Source: Streptococcus parasanguinis (GTDB lineage: Bacteria > Bacillota > Bacilli > Lactobacillales > Streptococcaceae). From it: a stretch of 64,000 nucleotides of DNA. Each line of letters opens with the position of its first letter. Positions within the stretch are counted from its first letter, which is position 1. Location: positions 1-64,000 of the forward strand of contig NZ_JVEE01000044.1 of the NCBI RefSeq assembly GCF_001073155.1. Direction: 5' to 3'. The notes under the pieces were generated by a model. The model was not told the DNA's origin, searched no databases, and saw only the letters and a list, made by a program, of their open reading frames with translations. A program made the translations under genes and the position numbers. Of the stretch, positions 43,726 through 53,451 are shown piece after piece.

Positions 43726-46308
43726 TCAATTTCCAAAACAATCATCAATAACATGAGATACATTCCCCATCAGATTCGTCATATCTCCAAGTTTGTATCC
43801 TAGCGCATCTGATGCGGCACCTGAAGATAAACTTTCCAAATCTCCTTTCAAGTTAACAAATCGAATTTGTAACGATTTAATAACCGTCGCAACTGCTTTT
43901 TGAGCACGAACAATACCTTGCAAATGAGCAGCTCCATAAAAAGCATCCTCCATCCCATTTCTAAATACCGTTTTAAAACCTCCTAACATAGTTAATACCG
44001 TATTAATTGTTGTCGATGCTGTGGTCAAATCTAAATCTACAGAATCAATATCTGAAATAGCAGTTCGAATTACACCTGATACCGAAATAAGTGGCTCTAC
44101 AGTACTATAAAGTTTTTTCTTATTTTTATCATCAGATTTTAACTTGTAGTATATTTTAGTTGGAAATTCATTAACAATTGTTTGGAGATCATATTTAGCA
44201 GTGGTCATCACCTTGTTTGTATGTTCAACAGCAGCTTTTACACTATCAAGATAATCACTAAATGCTGGAGACATTTGATTGGCTAAAGCCTCAGATTTAA
44301 CATCTATTTGATCGTCAAAAGCACTAATTACATCACGATCATCGAATATACCACTCTCCTCTAAGTAAGCATTATAATCCTGTGAAACACTAATATTTAC
44401 ATCTGGAATCGAACTGAAATTTAAAGTGTCAATATTTCTGGCCAATCCTCTATCAGTTTCTTCTAAAGCTGATTTAATAAGCTCAGCTACTGAAATAGTA
44501 TATGAAATGCAAGAGATAATTGTTTGAATATTTTGTGCTAACACTTTTAAAATTTCATCAACAGCTTGTGGAATTCCATCACCAAAATGAGAGCGATTTG
44601 CCAATCCATTTGTACTTTTTTCAATCATATCCTCAAATGAATTCACAAGTTCTGCACCTTTGGTTCCAAATTTCGTATACATGTTTGCTTGAGGCCATAT
44701 ATTCCCGTATTTCCCTTCAGAAGCTATTTTATGCATATTGATATCTGCCTCTATATTTAAAGCATTTGAGTTCATGCCATTCAGCTTAGAAGTAATTGCT
44801 CCATGATTAAATACATTTCCAGCACTATCTAAATAATCATAAAATATACTGGAACCTCTCCAATCAAATTTTCTTGAAAACTCGTATGAATCATAGTTAC
44901 TAAGTGTATCAAAAGTTCCTGTAATACTATTATAGTGACTATAAGCCTTGTCTATCTTTTGGATAGCTTCAATTAAACTTATCGATTGTAAATGTTGGAA
45001 GACCACCTCCTTAAGATTATTTGTGCGACTCGACAAATTATTCAGAACATTTTCATTTGCTTGAAGAGTTTGTTGAGTAACTGATGCTAAATTTTGTGCC
45101 TGTTTTAAACATACTTTTAAATTAGTAATCAAAATTGTCATAGATGTAGTATCTATTTTAACTTGTAGTGAATCTCCACTTTTTGGTAATAAATCTCTGG
45201 TAGTTGTATTTTCAGGAGTGACCGCAAAATCAAGAATACCATCTCCTTCTATATCAACAGTAAATAATTGTTCTAGAACTATTTGCTTTGTATATTGCAT
45301 AGCTTCTTCATTTTTTCTATATGCTGTCATATTATGATAAATTGGTAAATCAATTGCAACAACTCTCCCTGGATATTTTGTTTCCATGCTTATTCCAGTA
45401 AAATCTAGTATTCCTGGAGTATTAGCATCTAACAACCATTGCAAAAATGCTCCATCTAGTGCCTGTCCTTCAAATTGAATTTCTAATTTATTTTGATTCC
45501 ATACTAAATTAGTCAATACATCACGAGTTGAGGAAAAAGTAATTGATTGTCCCTTGTAATTTTTCCTTAATTCTTCTATCCGCTTAGCTTCTTTTTCCGA
45601 GGATTTTAACATTTCAGGAGAAATATTCTTTAAAGATGAAAAGTAGGTCCAGTATTGCTTAAGCACTTTATCACTTGGCATACTCAGCCCTGTTTGATTA
45701 GTTTTCACTTCAACCATGGTTTTGAAATGATCAAAATCTTTATTTACTAGAATTTCATTAAATAATTTAGAATCTCCGTCCTTAATCATCTGCTGAGCTG
45801 TTTTCCCATTTACTGACTGAGGAGCCCCCTGATACCCGAAATTATAGGGTACTTGTCTCTCCAATGCTACTCGTCCGCTATGAAATTCTCCATAGGAATG
45901 TCCCGTTGTTGTTGTGATATAGTTTCCTTTTGCTTCTACTCTATCATAAAAATCAAGTGCAGGTTTGTTCTTTTTTTTAAGATATAACGAATCATTGATA
46001 CCAATTGCAGCATCTACAATAATATCTTTATGACCGTCAGCTTTATAGTTAGTTCCTGCGTAAGAGATATAGGTTTCTTCTGTAAACTTATCATATACAG
46101 CAATTGCGGCAACTCCCGAATCTTTATCGTACATGCAGTCTACGATTTCATAACTACTACTATCCACGCCAGCATCATCCAAAACCCCTACAGCCATCTC
46201 TGTTGGATTTTTACGACCAGCAGTATAGGCTATCTCGTATTTATATACAGCATCAGATAAGACGGCTGACATTTCAACTCGACGATTACTTTTTTCAATT
46301 TCATTCAT
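43726..46308 (-). CDS. Candidate T7SS lipase effector with reverse domain order (TslA-like)
   Basis: 860 residues, no signal peptide. Residues about 1-170 look like a class 3 lipase-type hydrolase: YISYAGTN (80-87) corresponds to the oxyanion segment (A/S-F-R-G-T), GHSYG (136-140) is a G-x-S-x-G nucleophile elbow with Ser138, and YNFGYQGAP follows as F-N-x-x-A-P does in lipases. The rest, from about 390, is almost all helical, with long heptad-like stretches (LKQAQNLASVTQQTLQ, NNLSSRTNNLKEVV), one W-x-G (FDWRGSS) and a Gly/Ser-rich end. In LXG toxins the helical targeting domain is N-terminal; here it is C-terminal, as described for the T7SS lipase TslA of Staphylococcus aureus. The gene overlaps the upstream lipoprotein gene by 4 bp and lies behind essC. 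DNA is strongly AT-rich. Secretion and lipase activity are inferred. Confidence 0.78.
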   Translation of the reverse strand: MNEIEKSNRRVEMSAVLSDAVYKYEIAYTAGRKNPTEMAVGVLDDAGVDSSSYEIVDCMYDKDSGVAAIAVYDKFTEETYISYAGTNYKADGHKDIIVDAAIGINDSLYLKKKNKPALDFYDRVEAKGNYITTTTGHSYGEFHSGRVALERQVPYNFGYQGAPQSVNGKTAQQMIKDGDSKLFNEILVNKDFDHFKTMVEVKTNQTGLSMPSDKVLKQYWTYFSSLKNISPEMLKSSEKEAKRIEELRKNYKGQSITFSSTRDVLTNLVWNQNKLEIQFEGQALDGAFLQWLLDANTPGILDFTGISMETKYPGRVVAIDLPIYHNMTAYRKNEEAMQYTKQIVLEQLFTVDIEGDGILDFAVTPENTTTRDLLPKSGDSLQVKIDTTSMTILITNLKVCLKQAQNLASVTQQTLQANENVLNNLSSRTNNLKEVVFQHLQSISLIEAIQKIDKAYSHYNSITGTFDTLSNYDSYEFSRKFDWRGSSIFYDYLDSAGNVFNHGAITSKLNGMNSNALNIEADINMHKIASEGKYGNIWPQANMYTKFGTKGAELVNSFEDMIEKSTNGLANRSHFGDGIPQAVDEILKVLAQNIQTIISCISYTISVAELIKSALEETDRGLARNIDTLNFSSIPDVNISVSQDYNAYLEESGIFDDRDVISAFDDQIDVKSEALANQMSPAFSDYLDSVKAAVEHTNKVMTTAKYDLQTIVNEFPTKIYYKLKSDDKNKKKLYSTVEPLISVSGVIRTAISDIDSVDLDLTTASTTINTVLTMLGGFKTVFRNGMEDAFYGAAHLQGIVRAQKAVATVIKSLQIRFVNLKGDLESLSSGAASDALGYKLGDMTNLMGNVSHVIDDCFGN

Positions 46309-46985
46309 TGATTATCCTCCCGTTGTTTAAATATAGTTAAATCTATTTGAACAGCCTCATCCTTAGATTCCATTAGTATTGAAATTCCATAGATTGTTCC
46401 ACTAGAGTAATCTAATATTATTCGACAGGTCGTATCTTCTGGCATATCGTACTTATTTTTAAGATATTTATAGAGGTCAGAATGATTTTCAGGCTGGTAG
46501 ATAATATCGCTCAATTCAGTTTCAGCACTCTTAAAGGTTTCTTTTATATTCAAGGAAGCGAAATAATCTCTTTGTACTACCAAATTAAGAATTTCTTCGT
46601 CAAACAAAGGTTCTAACTTCGATTCGTACTGTAATCTCCCATTAGAGTAAGTAACAGGAACTGTTTCTTCATTATCCCCAATTTTTATTGTATACTCACC
46701 CTTAATGTCAGATTGGCTAGTATCTAAGAATACTTTATAATCCTTTACTACGTTTCCACTCTCTATATAAATACTATTTTTGTAAAGCTTTAACCCATTA
46801 AACTCTTTCTTGTCTTTTTCCAAAAATTCAAACATAGGTTCAAACGTTTTTTCAAATTCGTACTGTTCCTTTGTTCTGTTTTTGGGAATAGTTTCACCAC
46901 CCAAACTACATCCATTTAATAACGATGCTGTCATAAGTATAACTCCTCCTATCAGTAGCCATAAAATTATTTTTATTTTTTTCAT
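46305..46985 (-). CDS. Lipoprotein, candidate immunity protein for the lipase-like effector
   Basis: 226 residues. A lipoprotein signal peptide with the lipobox LLNGC (Cys about 26) is followed by an acidic, mixed alpha/beta domain (KTFEPMFEFLEKDKKEFNGL, IYIESGNVVKDYKVFLDTSQ, CRIILDYSSGTIYGISILM). It should be anchored on the outer face of the membrane, exactly where a lipase released by T7SS from a sibling cell would act. In S. aureus the partner of TslA, TilA, is likewise a lipoprotein. Its TGA overlaps the effector ATG (ATGA), with GGGAGG just before, so the two are translationally coupled. It starts 63 bases after essC. I saw no clear sequence motif shared with TilA, so homology is unproven. 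Confidence 0.72.
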   Translation of the reverse strand: MKKIKIILWLLIGGVILMTASLLNGCSLGGETIPKNRTKEQYEFEKTFEPMFEFLEKDKKEFNGLKLYKNSIYIESGNVVKDYKVFLDTSQSDIKGEYTIKIGDNEETVPVTYSNGRLQYESKLEPLFDEEILNLVVQRDYFASLNIKETFKSAETELSDIIYQPENHSDLYKYLKNKYDMPEDTTCRIILDYSSGTIYGISILMESKDEAVQIDLTIFKQREDNQ

Positions 46986-47048
46986 CTTTCTTTACTCCGC
47001 GATTACAATGTTCACTATTGACTCGTGATTGCGTCTTTAATCATGCGT

Positions 47049-50000
47049 TTAGCGCATCAATCCCTTGATCTTAATGTATGTACTCTCACAAATAAAATAA
47101 TGGACTTGTTTTTCTAATATAGACTCTCGTAGAGGTTTCTTTGCAACAGGTACAACGGTTTGATCATTGAGTCTCATGCTTACCAAGGCTTGTTTGAAAC
47201 CTTTTGCTAAGCGCAACGGTGCCTCGATATTACGAGAAATACTTTGGTTCGTTATTACAATTGATGCATAGCCAACAAATAGACCTTGTTTAAAGATAAA
47301 CTCTAGTCTCTTCTGTGCAATAGGTGTTAGATTTCCAATGATCTCCGTTACATTATAAAGAACAATAGTAGCTACTTGTTCCGTCAATCCTTCTTGGATA
47401 CGTTTATTTATCTCATTTTCAAGTAGTTCCAACCTATTTTCTATATCTTGTATTACATTCTCACAGATAACTTTCTTATCAAATCTTTCTAAGTTTAGTT
47501 TAGAAAATTGTGGCGCCAACACAATTACCTTTTGCTTGCTGCGAGCAATTTGTTTAACGAATTGTGTCATCTGCTCTTCTTTGTCTGTCAGATAGAGAAG
47601 GTTGCCTTTCTTGAGATCCCATGTCACAGGCTCAACTGTTTCCAGATCCAATCCGAGTGGCACTTTTCCTTCATCCAGCAAGGCTGCTACATCCTCACGT
47701 CCATAGAAGGTTGCTTCTGTCAACTCATCTGGCACCATTGGGATGCCTGCTGGTGTGCGGCCTGTCCACATCTCTTTAAGACTTTGGACTTGGTCTCGGA
47801 GGTTGTTGATGATTTGGATATCATTGTCCCCTGCGACTGGTAGGGCGAACTGGACGACATCGACTTCGTCACGCTTCATGAGAGCGCGTCCCTTGATGTC
47901 TTCCATAGTAGACGCCAGTGGGGTTGCTCCCACGATACCGCGGACTTCAGAGAAATCATTTTGTGGCAAGGTCAGCTGGTGCTTGAAGTTTGAATAGAGT
48001 TGAGCCCGTAGGTTGTTCTGACGGCTAGCTGTGATGATCAAGTGCACACCGATGCTGAGACCTTCACGGGAGATCCGCATGAAGAGCTTGAAGAGGTCTG
48101 TCTCATAAGGCTCGTCCTTCATAGACTCATAACTATCCATGAGGATGACCATGGTTGGCTCTTGCTTACCGGTCACTTCACGGTAGAGGGCGATGGTGCC
48201 GACACCATGCTCCGAGAGGAGCTTCTTACGGCGATCCAACTCGCGATTGATGATTCGGATGAATTTCTGGATTTTCTCCGTCTGATCCAGCAAGAGGCTA
48301 TCGGCCACATGCGGCAATTGAGTCAAGGGTGCTAAACCGTTGGTCCCGAAATCCAGCAGGTACATGGTCAGGTTTTCTGGACTCTGCTTACGAGCTAGAT
48401 CCATTGCGGCAGTCTGTAGGAAAGTGGTCTTTCCTGTACTTGGACTTCCGTAAAGGAGGATATTGCCATCTTTTGATAGGTCGATAGCGACAGCTTCTTG
48501 CTTTTGCGCTTGCGGGATATCGGCGACCCCGATTAGGACGCTTGGAGCTGTCCGTTTTTGCCAAGCCTCGATCGGCACGACCTTGTCCAACTCATCCAGC
48601 GTGATCCGCTCTTTGAGCGGTGGCAACCACGGTTGGGCCACAGCTGCGATCCCTTCTTGTTGGTGCAAGTGGTTGATTTCCTGCACGATGACATCCAGCT
48701 CTGTTGGCACTTCCTTGATTTCTTCTGCCATATCCAGACCGGATAGGTCTTGGTTGAGGACTTCGTATTGGCCCAGTTCATTAATCAAATAGATGGTATG
48801 GTCTTCGATCCCTAGCTGATCTTTCTCAGGCTGATAGTCTGCTCCTGACCAAGCGGTTTGGAAGAGTTCATAGACTTCGTTATTTCCGACTTGGAGGTAG
48901 GCACGACCGGTTTGGGTGATCTCAGCCGCATCTGCCGTCCGCAGCATCTCCATAGAGTCACCACGGTCTGCCACCTTGAGGGCTAGCTTGAAGCGGGAGT
49001 TGGACCAGATCTGGTCATCCACGACCCCAGAAGGTTTTTGCGTCGCAAGGATCAAGTGTACCCCGAGGGAACGCCCGACACGCGCGATAGAGACCAATTC
49101 CTTGATGAAGTCAGGTTGGTTGACCTTGAGTTCGGCGAACTCATCACTGATTAAGAAGAGGTGAGGTAGCGGTTCTGTCGCTTCACCCAGTTTAAATTTC
49201 TTTTGATATTGGTTGATATGGTTAACCCCATATTGACCAAAGAGCCGCTCCCGACGATGGATCTCCGCATTGATAGAGGCTAGGGCCCGCATAGACTGGG
49301 CACCATCCAAGTTGGTGATGGTCCCAAGCAAGTGAGGCAGATCCTTGAAGAGGTTGGCCATTCCCCCACCCTTGTAGTCGATGAGGAGGAAAGCCACATC
49401 ATGTGGATGGAAGTTGACAGCAAGGCTCAGGATATAAGACTGAATGGTTTCAGACTTACCGGAACCGGTTGTCCCTGCGATCAAGCCGTGTGGTCCATGG
49501 GCTTTTTCATGGAGATTGAGGTAGACCAAATCGTCCTTCCCGCGCAGACCGATCGGCACGGCCAAACTTTGGTAAGGGGCATGGCTCTCCCAACGACTCA
49601 AGACCTTGAGGTCATTGAAAGTTTCCGCTTGGTACATTTCAAGGAAGGTCACCGAGTCTGGAATCGAGCTCTTGAGCTGTTGGATATGTTTCAGTGGGGC
49701 TAGGCCGCGCGAGATGGCTTCCTTGTCATAGCCTTCAGGGAAGTGATCCAATTGAAAGTCAAGCTCCCGAAGAACCCCTTCTTGCAAGAGCAATTGCCCT
49801 TGGTTACGGTCCTTGATAGAGATAACGGTTTGGATATTTTCAGAAAGTGATGAGAGCACGTCTGCCACATAGATGATGGAGCAGCCGAGCTCTGTCGGAT
49901 CCTCACGGAAGAACTCCATGATGACATGGTCCAAAATCAAAGTCTCATCGGTGATGAGGACCACATAGTGAGGATGGAAGATCTTGGTATCATTGGCTTT

Positions 50001-51458
50001 TTCTTCCTCTTTTTGCGCCTTGCGGAGCTTGAGGATCTGGTTGAGACTGTTCAAGACCTGATCGCGTGTCCGCTGATTGTAGACGAAGCTACGGACATTC
50101 ATGTCTTGCAGAGTTGCATGAGGCAACCAGCGCATCCAATCCCAGCTTTCTTTTTCTTCTTCTGGAATGATCGGAATAATGGTCAGATCATGATAAGAGT
50201 GAAAGACAGCCAATTGGGCAACGAGGAGTTGCAACTGCTCTAACACGATAGGACGAGGACCGACATACCCTACAGGTCCCCGATTAAGGCTAGCTACAAT
50301 CGGAAGATTGTCGATCTTTTGGTGAGCTTGGAAAAGAGCGTAGCCTTCTTCTTCCAAGGCATCTTTCTTCCCACTACGCTCTTCCTGACCATATTTGAGC
50401 TCATAGCTGGTTGGAACCTTGCCCAAGCCCAAGCGATAGGCCAAAAAATCAAAATGAAGGGGTGTTTTTTCGTAGATCCGCGAATCATAGCGTTTGACCA
50501 TCTTTGTCAAGTCTTCAATCGCTGGGAAATGGTAAAACATGCCTTCTCGTTGTTTCCGAGATAGCTGTTCCAAGTCCTTGGCCTTATCCTTGAGATAGAG
50601 ATGGTAGAGCTCCACACGCTCTTTCTTGTCTTCTTTGTATTTCTTACGATTCTTGAAGAATCCTTGAACCGAAAAGATCACACTAACCACAGACATGGAT
50701 ACTGTCGCGATGATATAGAGACCCCGCGGTTGGAAAATGGTGATCAAGAGAGTCACCCCAACCATGATGAGGGGTGGCATGATCAACTTCAAGAGTTCAT
50801 CTGATGGCTTTTGAGGCTCCGCTCCCGGAGGATTGATCAAGATCTTGTCTTCCGAACTCCGGTAGATGATCCGCGGAGAACGGTGGTACTCTGGATAGTC
50901 CTTGTAGAAGTCATAGCGTGAATGCAAACGCGGCACTAGATAAGGACTTACTTCTACAGCCCCTTCCACGCCAAATTCTTCTGGATAGAGCTTAAAGGTC
51001 ACATCTCCAATGGCCAGCTCATCCCCAAAGGCCAGTGGAAAAGTCGCTTCACTGACGAGTTTATGGTTATGGTAGAGTTTTCCAGATAAGAGCTGACAAG
51101 TCCAAGTCTGCTCTTTTTTCACAAGGAGAAAGCGTACTGGATAGTGCAAGCGCACATCCGCACCCTTTTCATCTGCTACGAGGATTTCTTCCTTGTCTAG
51201 CAGTTCATAGGTATGGACTTCACCTGTCGCCAAGTAGCAGACCACATCCCCAAGGATCTTGCTATTTTCAAGCACGCCCTTGTCTTCACCATACTGGTAG
51301 GAGATTTCCCCTTGACTCCATTGGAAATGAAGGGGATTTTCTTGCGAAGCCAGGGTCAACTGAGCTGTTTCTTGATTCGATACGGTCGCTGTTTTTCCCT
51401 CTTCTAGCGCTAGCTCATAGCGAAAACCTTTTTTATAGAGTATGATACGTTTTTTCAT
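47049..51458 (-). CDS. essC: T7SSb motor ATPase EssC
   Basis: 1469 residues, the expected length. Two N-terminal forkhead-associated-like domains (about 1-190), two membrane helices (about 230-275, LIMPPLIMVGVTLLITI and IIATVSMSVVSVIFSVQGFF), then three FtsK/SpoIIIE-type modules. D1 has GTTGSGKSE (about 660); D2 has GSPSTGKTT (about 1003); D3 (from about 1260) lacks a clean Walker A, as is usual. It drives substrate export and its C-terminal part recognises substrates. The start lies 3 bases after essB. From about 47560 downstream (residue about 1300) the base composition falls sharply, matching the cargo genes, so the C-terminal segment is probably a swapped variant. Confidence 0.95.
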   Translation of the reverse strand: MKKRIILYKKGFRYELALEEGKTATVSNQETAQLTLASQENPLHFQWSQGEISYQYGEDKGVLENSKILGDVVCYLATGEVHTYELLDKEEILVADEKGADVRLHYPVRFLLVKKEQTWTCQLLSGKLYHNHKLVSEATFPLAFGDELAIGDVTFKLYPEEFGVEGAVEVSPYLVPRLHSRYDFYKDYPEYHRSPRIIYRSSEDKILINPPGAEPQKPSDELLKLIMPPLIMVGVTLLITIFQPRGLYIIATVSMSVVSVIFSVQGFFKNRKKYKEDKKERVELYHLYLKDKAKDLEQLSRKQREGMFYHFPAIEDLTKMVKRYDSRIYEKTPLHFDFLAYRLGLGKVPTSYELKYGQEERSGKKDALEEEGYALFQAHQKIDNLPIVASLNRGPVGYVGPRPIVLEQLQLLVAQLAVFHSYHDLTIIPIIPEEEKESWDWMRWLPHATLQDMNVRSFVYNQRTRDQVLNSLNQILKLRKAQKEEEKANDTKIFHPHYVVLITDETLILDHVIMEFFREDPTELGCSIIYVADVLSSLSENIQTVISIKDRNQGQLLLQEGVLRELDFQLDHFPEGYDKEAISRGLAPLKHIQQLKSSIPDSVTFLEMYQAETFNDLKVLSRWESHAPYQSLAVPIGLRGKDDLVYLNLHEKAHGPHGLIAGTTGSGKSETIQSYILSLAVNFHPHDVAFLLIDYKGGGMANLFKDLPHLLGTITNLDGAQSMRALASINAEIHRRERLFGQYGVNHINQYQKKFKLGEATEPLPHLFLISDEFAELKVNQPDFIKELVSIARVGRSLGVHLILATQKPSGVVDDQIWSNSRFKLALKVADRGDSMEMLRTADAAEITQTGRAYLQVGNNEVYELFQTAWSGADYQPEKDQLGIEDHTIYLINELGQYEVLNQDLSGLDMAEEIKEVPTELDVIVQEINHLHQQEGIAAVAQPWLPPLKERITLDELDKVVPIEAWQKRTAPSVLIGVADIPQAQKQEAVAIDLSKDGNILLYGSPSTGKTTFLQTAAMDLARKQSPENLTMYLLDFGTNGLAPLTQLPHVADSLLLDQTEKIQKFIRIINRELDRRKKLLSEHGVGTIALYREVTGKQEPTMVILMDSYESMKDEPYETDLFKLFMRISREGLSIGVHLIITASRQNNLRAQLYSNFKHQLTLPQNDFSEVRGIVGATPLASTMEDIKGRALMKRDEVDVVQFALPVAGDNDIQIINNLRDQVQSLKEMWTGRTPAGIPMVPDELTEATFYGREDVAALLDEGKVPLGLDLETVEPVTWDLKKGNLLYLTDKEEQMTQFVKQIARSKQKVIVLAPQFSKLNLERFDKKVICENVIQDIENRLELLENEINKRIQEGLTEQVATIVLYNVTEIIGNLTPIAQKRLEFIFKQGLFVGYASIVITNQSISRNIEAPLRLAKGFKQALVSMRLNDQTVVPVAKKPLRESILEKQVHYFICESTYIKIKGLMR

Positions 51459-51461
51459 AGA

Positions 51462-52766
51462 CTACTCCTTATGGTCACTAGACTCAGTCGAGCTTGCAGT
51501 TGTAGAAGACAAGCTTTCTGTTGAGGAGCCTTCTGTAGACGAAGCCGTTGTTGAGCTGCTAGTGGAAACTTTGGTTTCATCTGTCTCTGCTTCCAAGAGT
51601 TTAGAGCGGGCATCCCAGTATTTCTTGTATTCGCCTTCTAACTCAGAGAGTTTCTTCTCGCGCTGTTCACCAGAGAGTTTTTCGCTATCACGTGTCGCCT
51701 TGATTTCTTTACGAAGGGCATAGATGATCAAGTCTGAATCGTCGATCCGCTTGGCTGTATCCAGCGCTTGGGTAAAGTCATGACGGCCGATATAGATCCA
51801 GTAGTGGAGATAGAGGCTATCTGACTTGAGTGTGACGTTGTTAAGGATGACCTTCTTTTGCTCCTCTGAGAAATTCAAGCCTTGTAAATAAGACGTTGCC
51901 AACTCATATTTCTGTGTCGTTGGAAGACTGCTTGGAGCCACTCCCTCCAACTCATCGATCACACCGGTGTAGTCTACCTTGAGATAGGCTGTATCCGCTT
52001 GAAGCAACTTTTCTTTAAAGGGTGCTTGGAAAAAGACCAAATAAATCAAAGGCAAGAGTAAGAGGGCCACTACAGCTGAAAGCCACACTGTTGCCAACTT
52101 AAAGATTCGGTGTTGACGGCTTGAAACCAAGGTCAAGGTCTTTTCTTCCTCTTCCTTGCGTTCTTTGTAGGCTTTCTCTAAGAGAACTTTCATCTCTTCT
52201 AAGCTCGCAGCATCACGAATTTCCACCAAGAAATCAGGTAGATCTTCTAATTCAAGTGTCCCTTGATAGAGCTCCATGAAATCCCAGTCCCCAAAAAGAG
52301 TGACCGCATAGCACTTGGCCTGACGCAAGAATTCCACTTGATCCCACCTGCGTGGCACCATCATCCCCGGAACTCCACGGTAAGCGATCTTGACTTGCGC
52401 ATCCTTGGTCACAAACAAATTGATGGGATGCACCACAAAGGTCACCGGAAGCTCCAAGGCTGGCGCCAAATCCAAGACATTGATAGCTAGACGCAGACGG
52501 TCTGAAACCGGTAATTTCTTGATTTCTTCAGCACTCAAGCCTAGCGCATCAGTCTGATAGGTCAGATGAATCTGGTCTTGATCCGCTGTCATGCTTTGCT
52601 CTAAAAACAAGGGATGATGGAGATCCAAAATCCATAAATTGCGTAAATCCTGGCTATCCACTTCTGAACGCTTGAGGTCCAGCCGCCAGCTCGTTTCTTC
52701 TTTTTCAAAACGGAAGACTTGTTCTTCCAGTGTAAATTGTTCTTCTTTCACCTTACCACTCCTCAA
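51462..52766 (-). CDS. essB: T7SSb membrane protein EssB (YukC family)
   Basis: 434 residues. A cytoplasmic pseudokinase-like domain (1-215), one membrane helix (about 218-240, LATVWLSAVVALLLLPLIYL) and an extracytoplasmic helical domain (about 245-400), ending in a Ser/Thr-rich low-complexity tail (STSSSTTASSTEGSSTES). This is the standard YukC/EssB layout; EssB is a core membrane component that contacts the motor EssC. It overlaps the end of esaB by 14 bases and precedes essC by 3, so it is part of one transcript. Confidence 0.94.
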   Translation of the reverse strand: MRSGKVKEEQFTLEEQVFRFEKEETSWRLDLKRSEVDSQDLRNLWILDLHHPLFLEQSMTADQDQIHLTYQTDALGLSAEEIKKLPVSDRLRLAINVLDLAPALELPVTFVVHPINLFVTKDAQVKIAYRGVPGMMVPRRWDQVEFLRQAKCYAVTLFGDWDFMELYQGTLELEDLPDFLVEIRDAASLEEMKVLLEKAYKERKEEEEKTLTLVSSRQHRIFKLATVWLSAVVALLLLPLIYLVFFQAPFKEKLLQADTAYLKVDYTGVIDELEGVAPSSLPTTQKYELATSYLQGLNFSEEQKKVILNNVTLKSDSLYLHYWIYIGRHDFTQALDTAKRIDDSDLIIYALRKEIKATRDSEKLSGEQREKKLSELEGEYKKYWDARSKLLEAETDETKVSTSSSTTASSTEGSSTESLSSTTASSTESSDHKE

Positions 52767-52995
52767 TTTCGATCAGATCACCACTCGTGATCGGATACTC
52801 TTGTACCACCTTGCCTTCATCCAGCAAGATGCCTTTATTTACCACGCGCAACTGATACTTGCTTCTAGGCTCCATGGCAGATCCAAAGATCTGATCCAAT
52901 TCCCGAATCAAGCGTCGCACCTCCATCCGCGTTGGGATTCGGAGGTCATGGCTTGCACCATTCATACGGAAGGTGACATTGATATGTTGGTCCAT
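52753..52995 (-). CDS. esaB: T7SSb ubiquitin-like protein EsaB (YukD family)
   Basis: 80 residues with a ubiquitin-like fold pattern: INVTFRMNGASHDLRIPTRM, ELDQIFGSAMEPRSKY, LRVVNKGILLDEGKVVQEYP and GDLIEIEEW. YukD/EsaB proteins are small cytoplasmic components needed for T7SSb function. It follows essA directly and overlaps essB. Confidence 0.94.
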   Translation of the reverse strand: MDQHINVTFRMNGASHDLRIPTRMEVRRLIRELDQIFGSAMEPRSKYQLRVVNKGILLDEGKVVQEYPITSGDLIEIEEW

Positions 52996-53451
52996 TTAGG
53001 CCTCTTTTCTATAGATTCGATAGGAAATATAGCCAGCAATCCCAAAGAGAAGGGCACTCCAAGCCAGCATTTGCAAGGCTGGAATAAAATCCGCCAAGCT
53101 GGCCGAATTGTCCCCCACATTGGACTCGAATTTAGATAATTTTTGATTTTCAGGCTGGAACAGGTCCGCTTCAGGCTCTGTTTTTTTCTTTCCCTTTATA
53201 GCAGAAAACAACTGGCCGTCTGAATCGGTCAATTGTTTCTCTTGCTTGCGTTTTTCATCTGCTAATTTTTTCTGATCCTTCTCATTGAAAAGAGACTCAG
53301 TGGCATCCAATTGGCCACCAAGTGTCTTTTCCTCTTCTGTCTCAAGACGTGAGTTGTTGACCTGCAGACGATTATCAATAAAATCATCTGCAGAAACAAC
53401 AGCTACTGGCAAGAGACTAAAGACAAAGAGAAGATACATCATTTTTTTCAT
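52996..53451 (-). CDS. essA: T7SSb membrane protein EssA
   Basis: 151 residues. A cleavable-type signal sequence (MMYLLFVFSLLPVAVVSA) is followed by an acidic, Lys/Gln/Glu-rich extracytoplasmic part and a membrane helix near the C terminus (ALQMLAWSALLFGIAGYISY) ending in RIYRKEA. This matches EssA of T7SSb. Its ATG overlaps the esaA stop codon by 4 bp. It directly precedes esaB. Confidence 0.9.
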   Translation of the reverse strand: MKKMMYLLFVFSLLPVAVVSADDFIDNRLQVNNSRLETEEEKTLGGQLDATESLFNEKDQKKLADEKRKQEKQLTDSDGQLFSAIKGKKKTEPEADLFQPENQKLSKFESNVGDNSASLADFIPALQMLAWSALLFGIAGYISYRIYRKEA

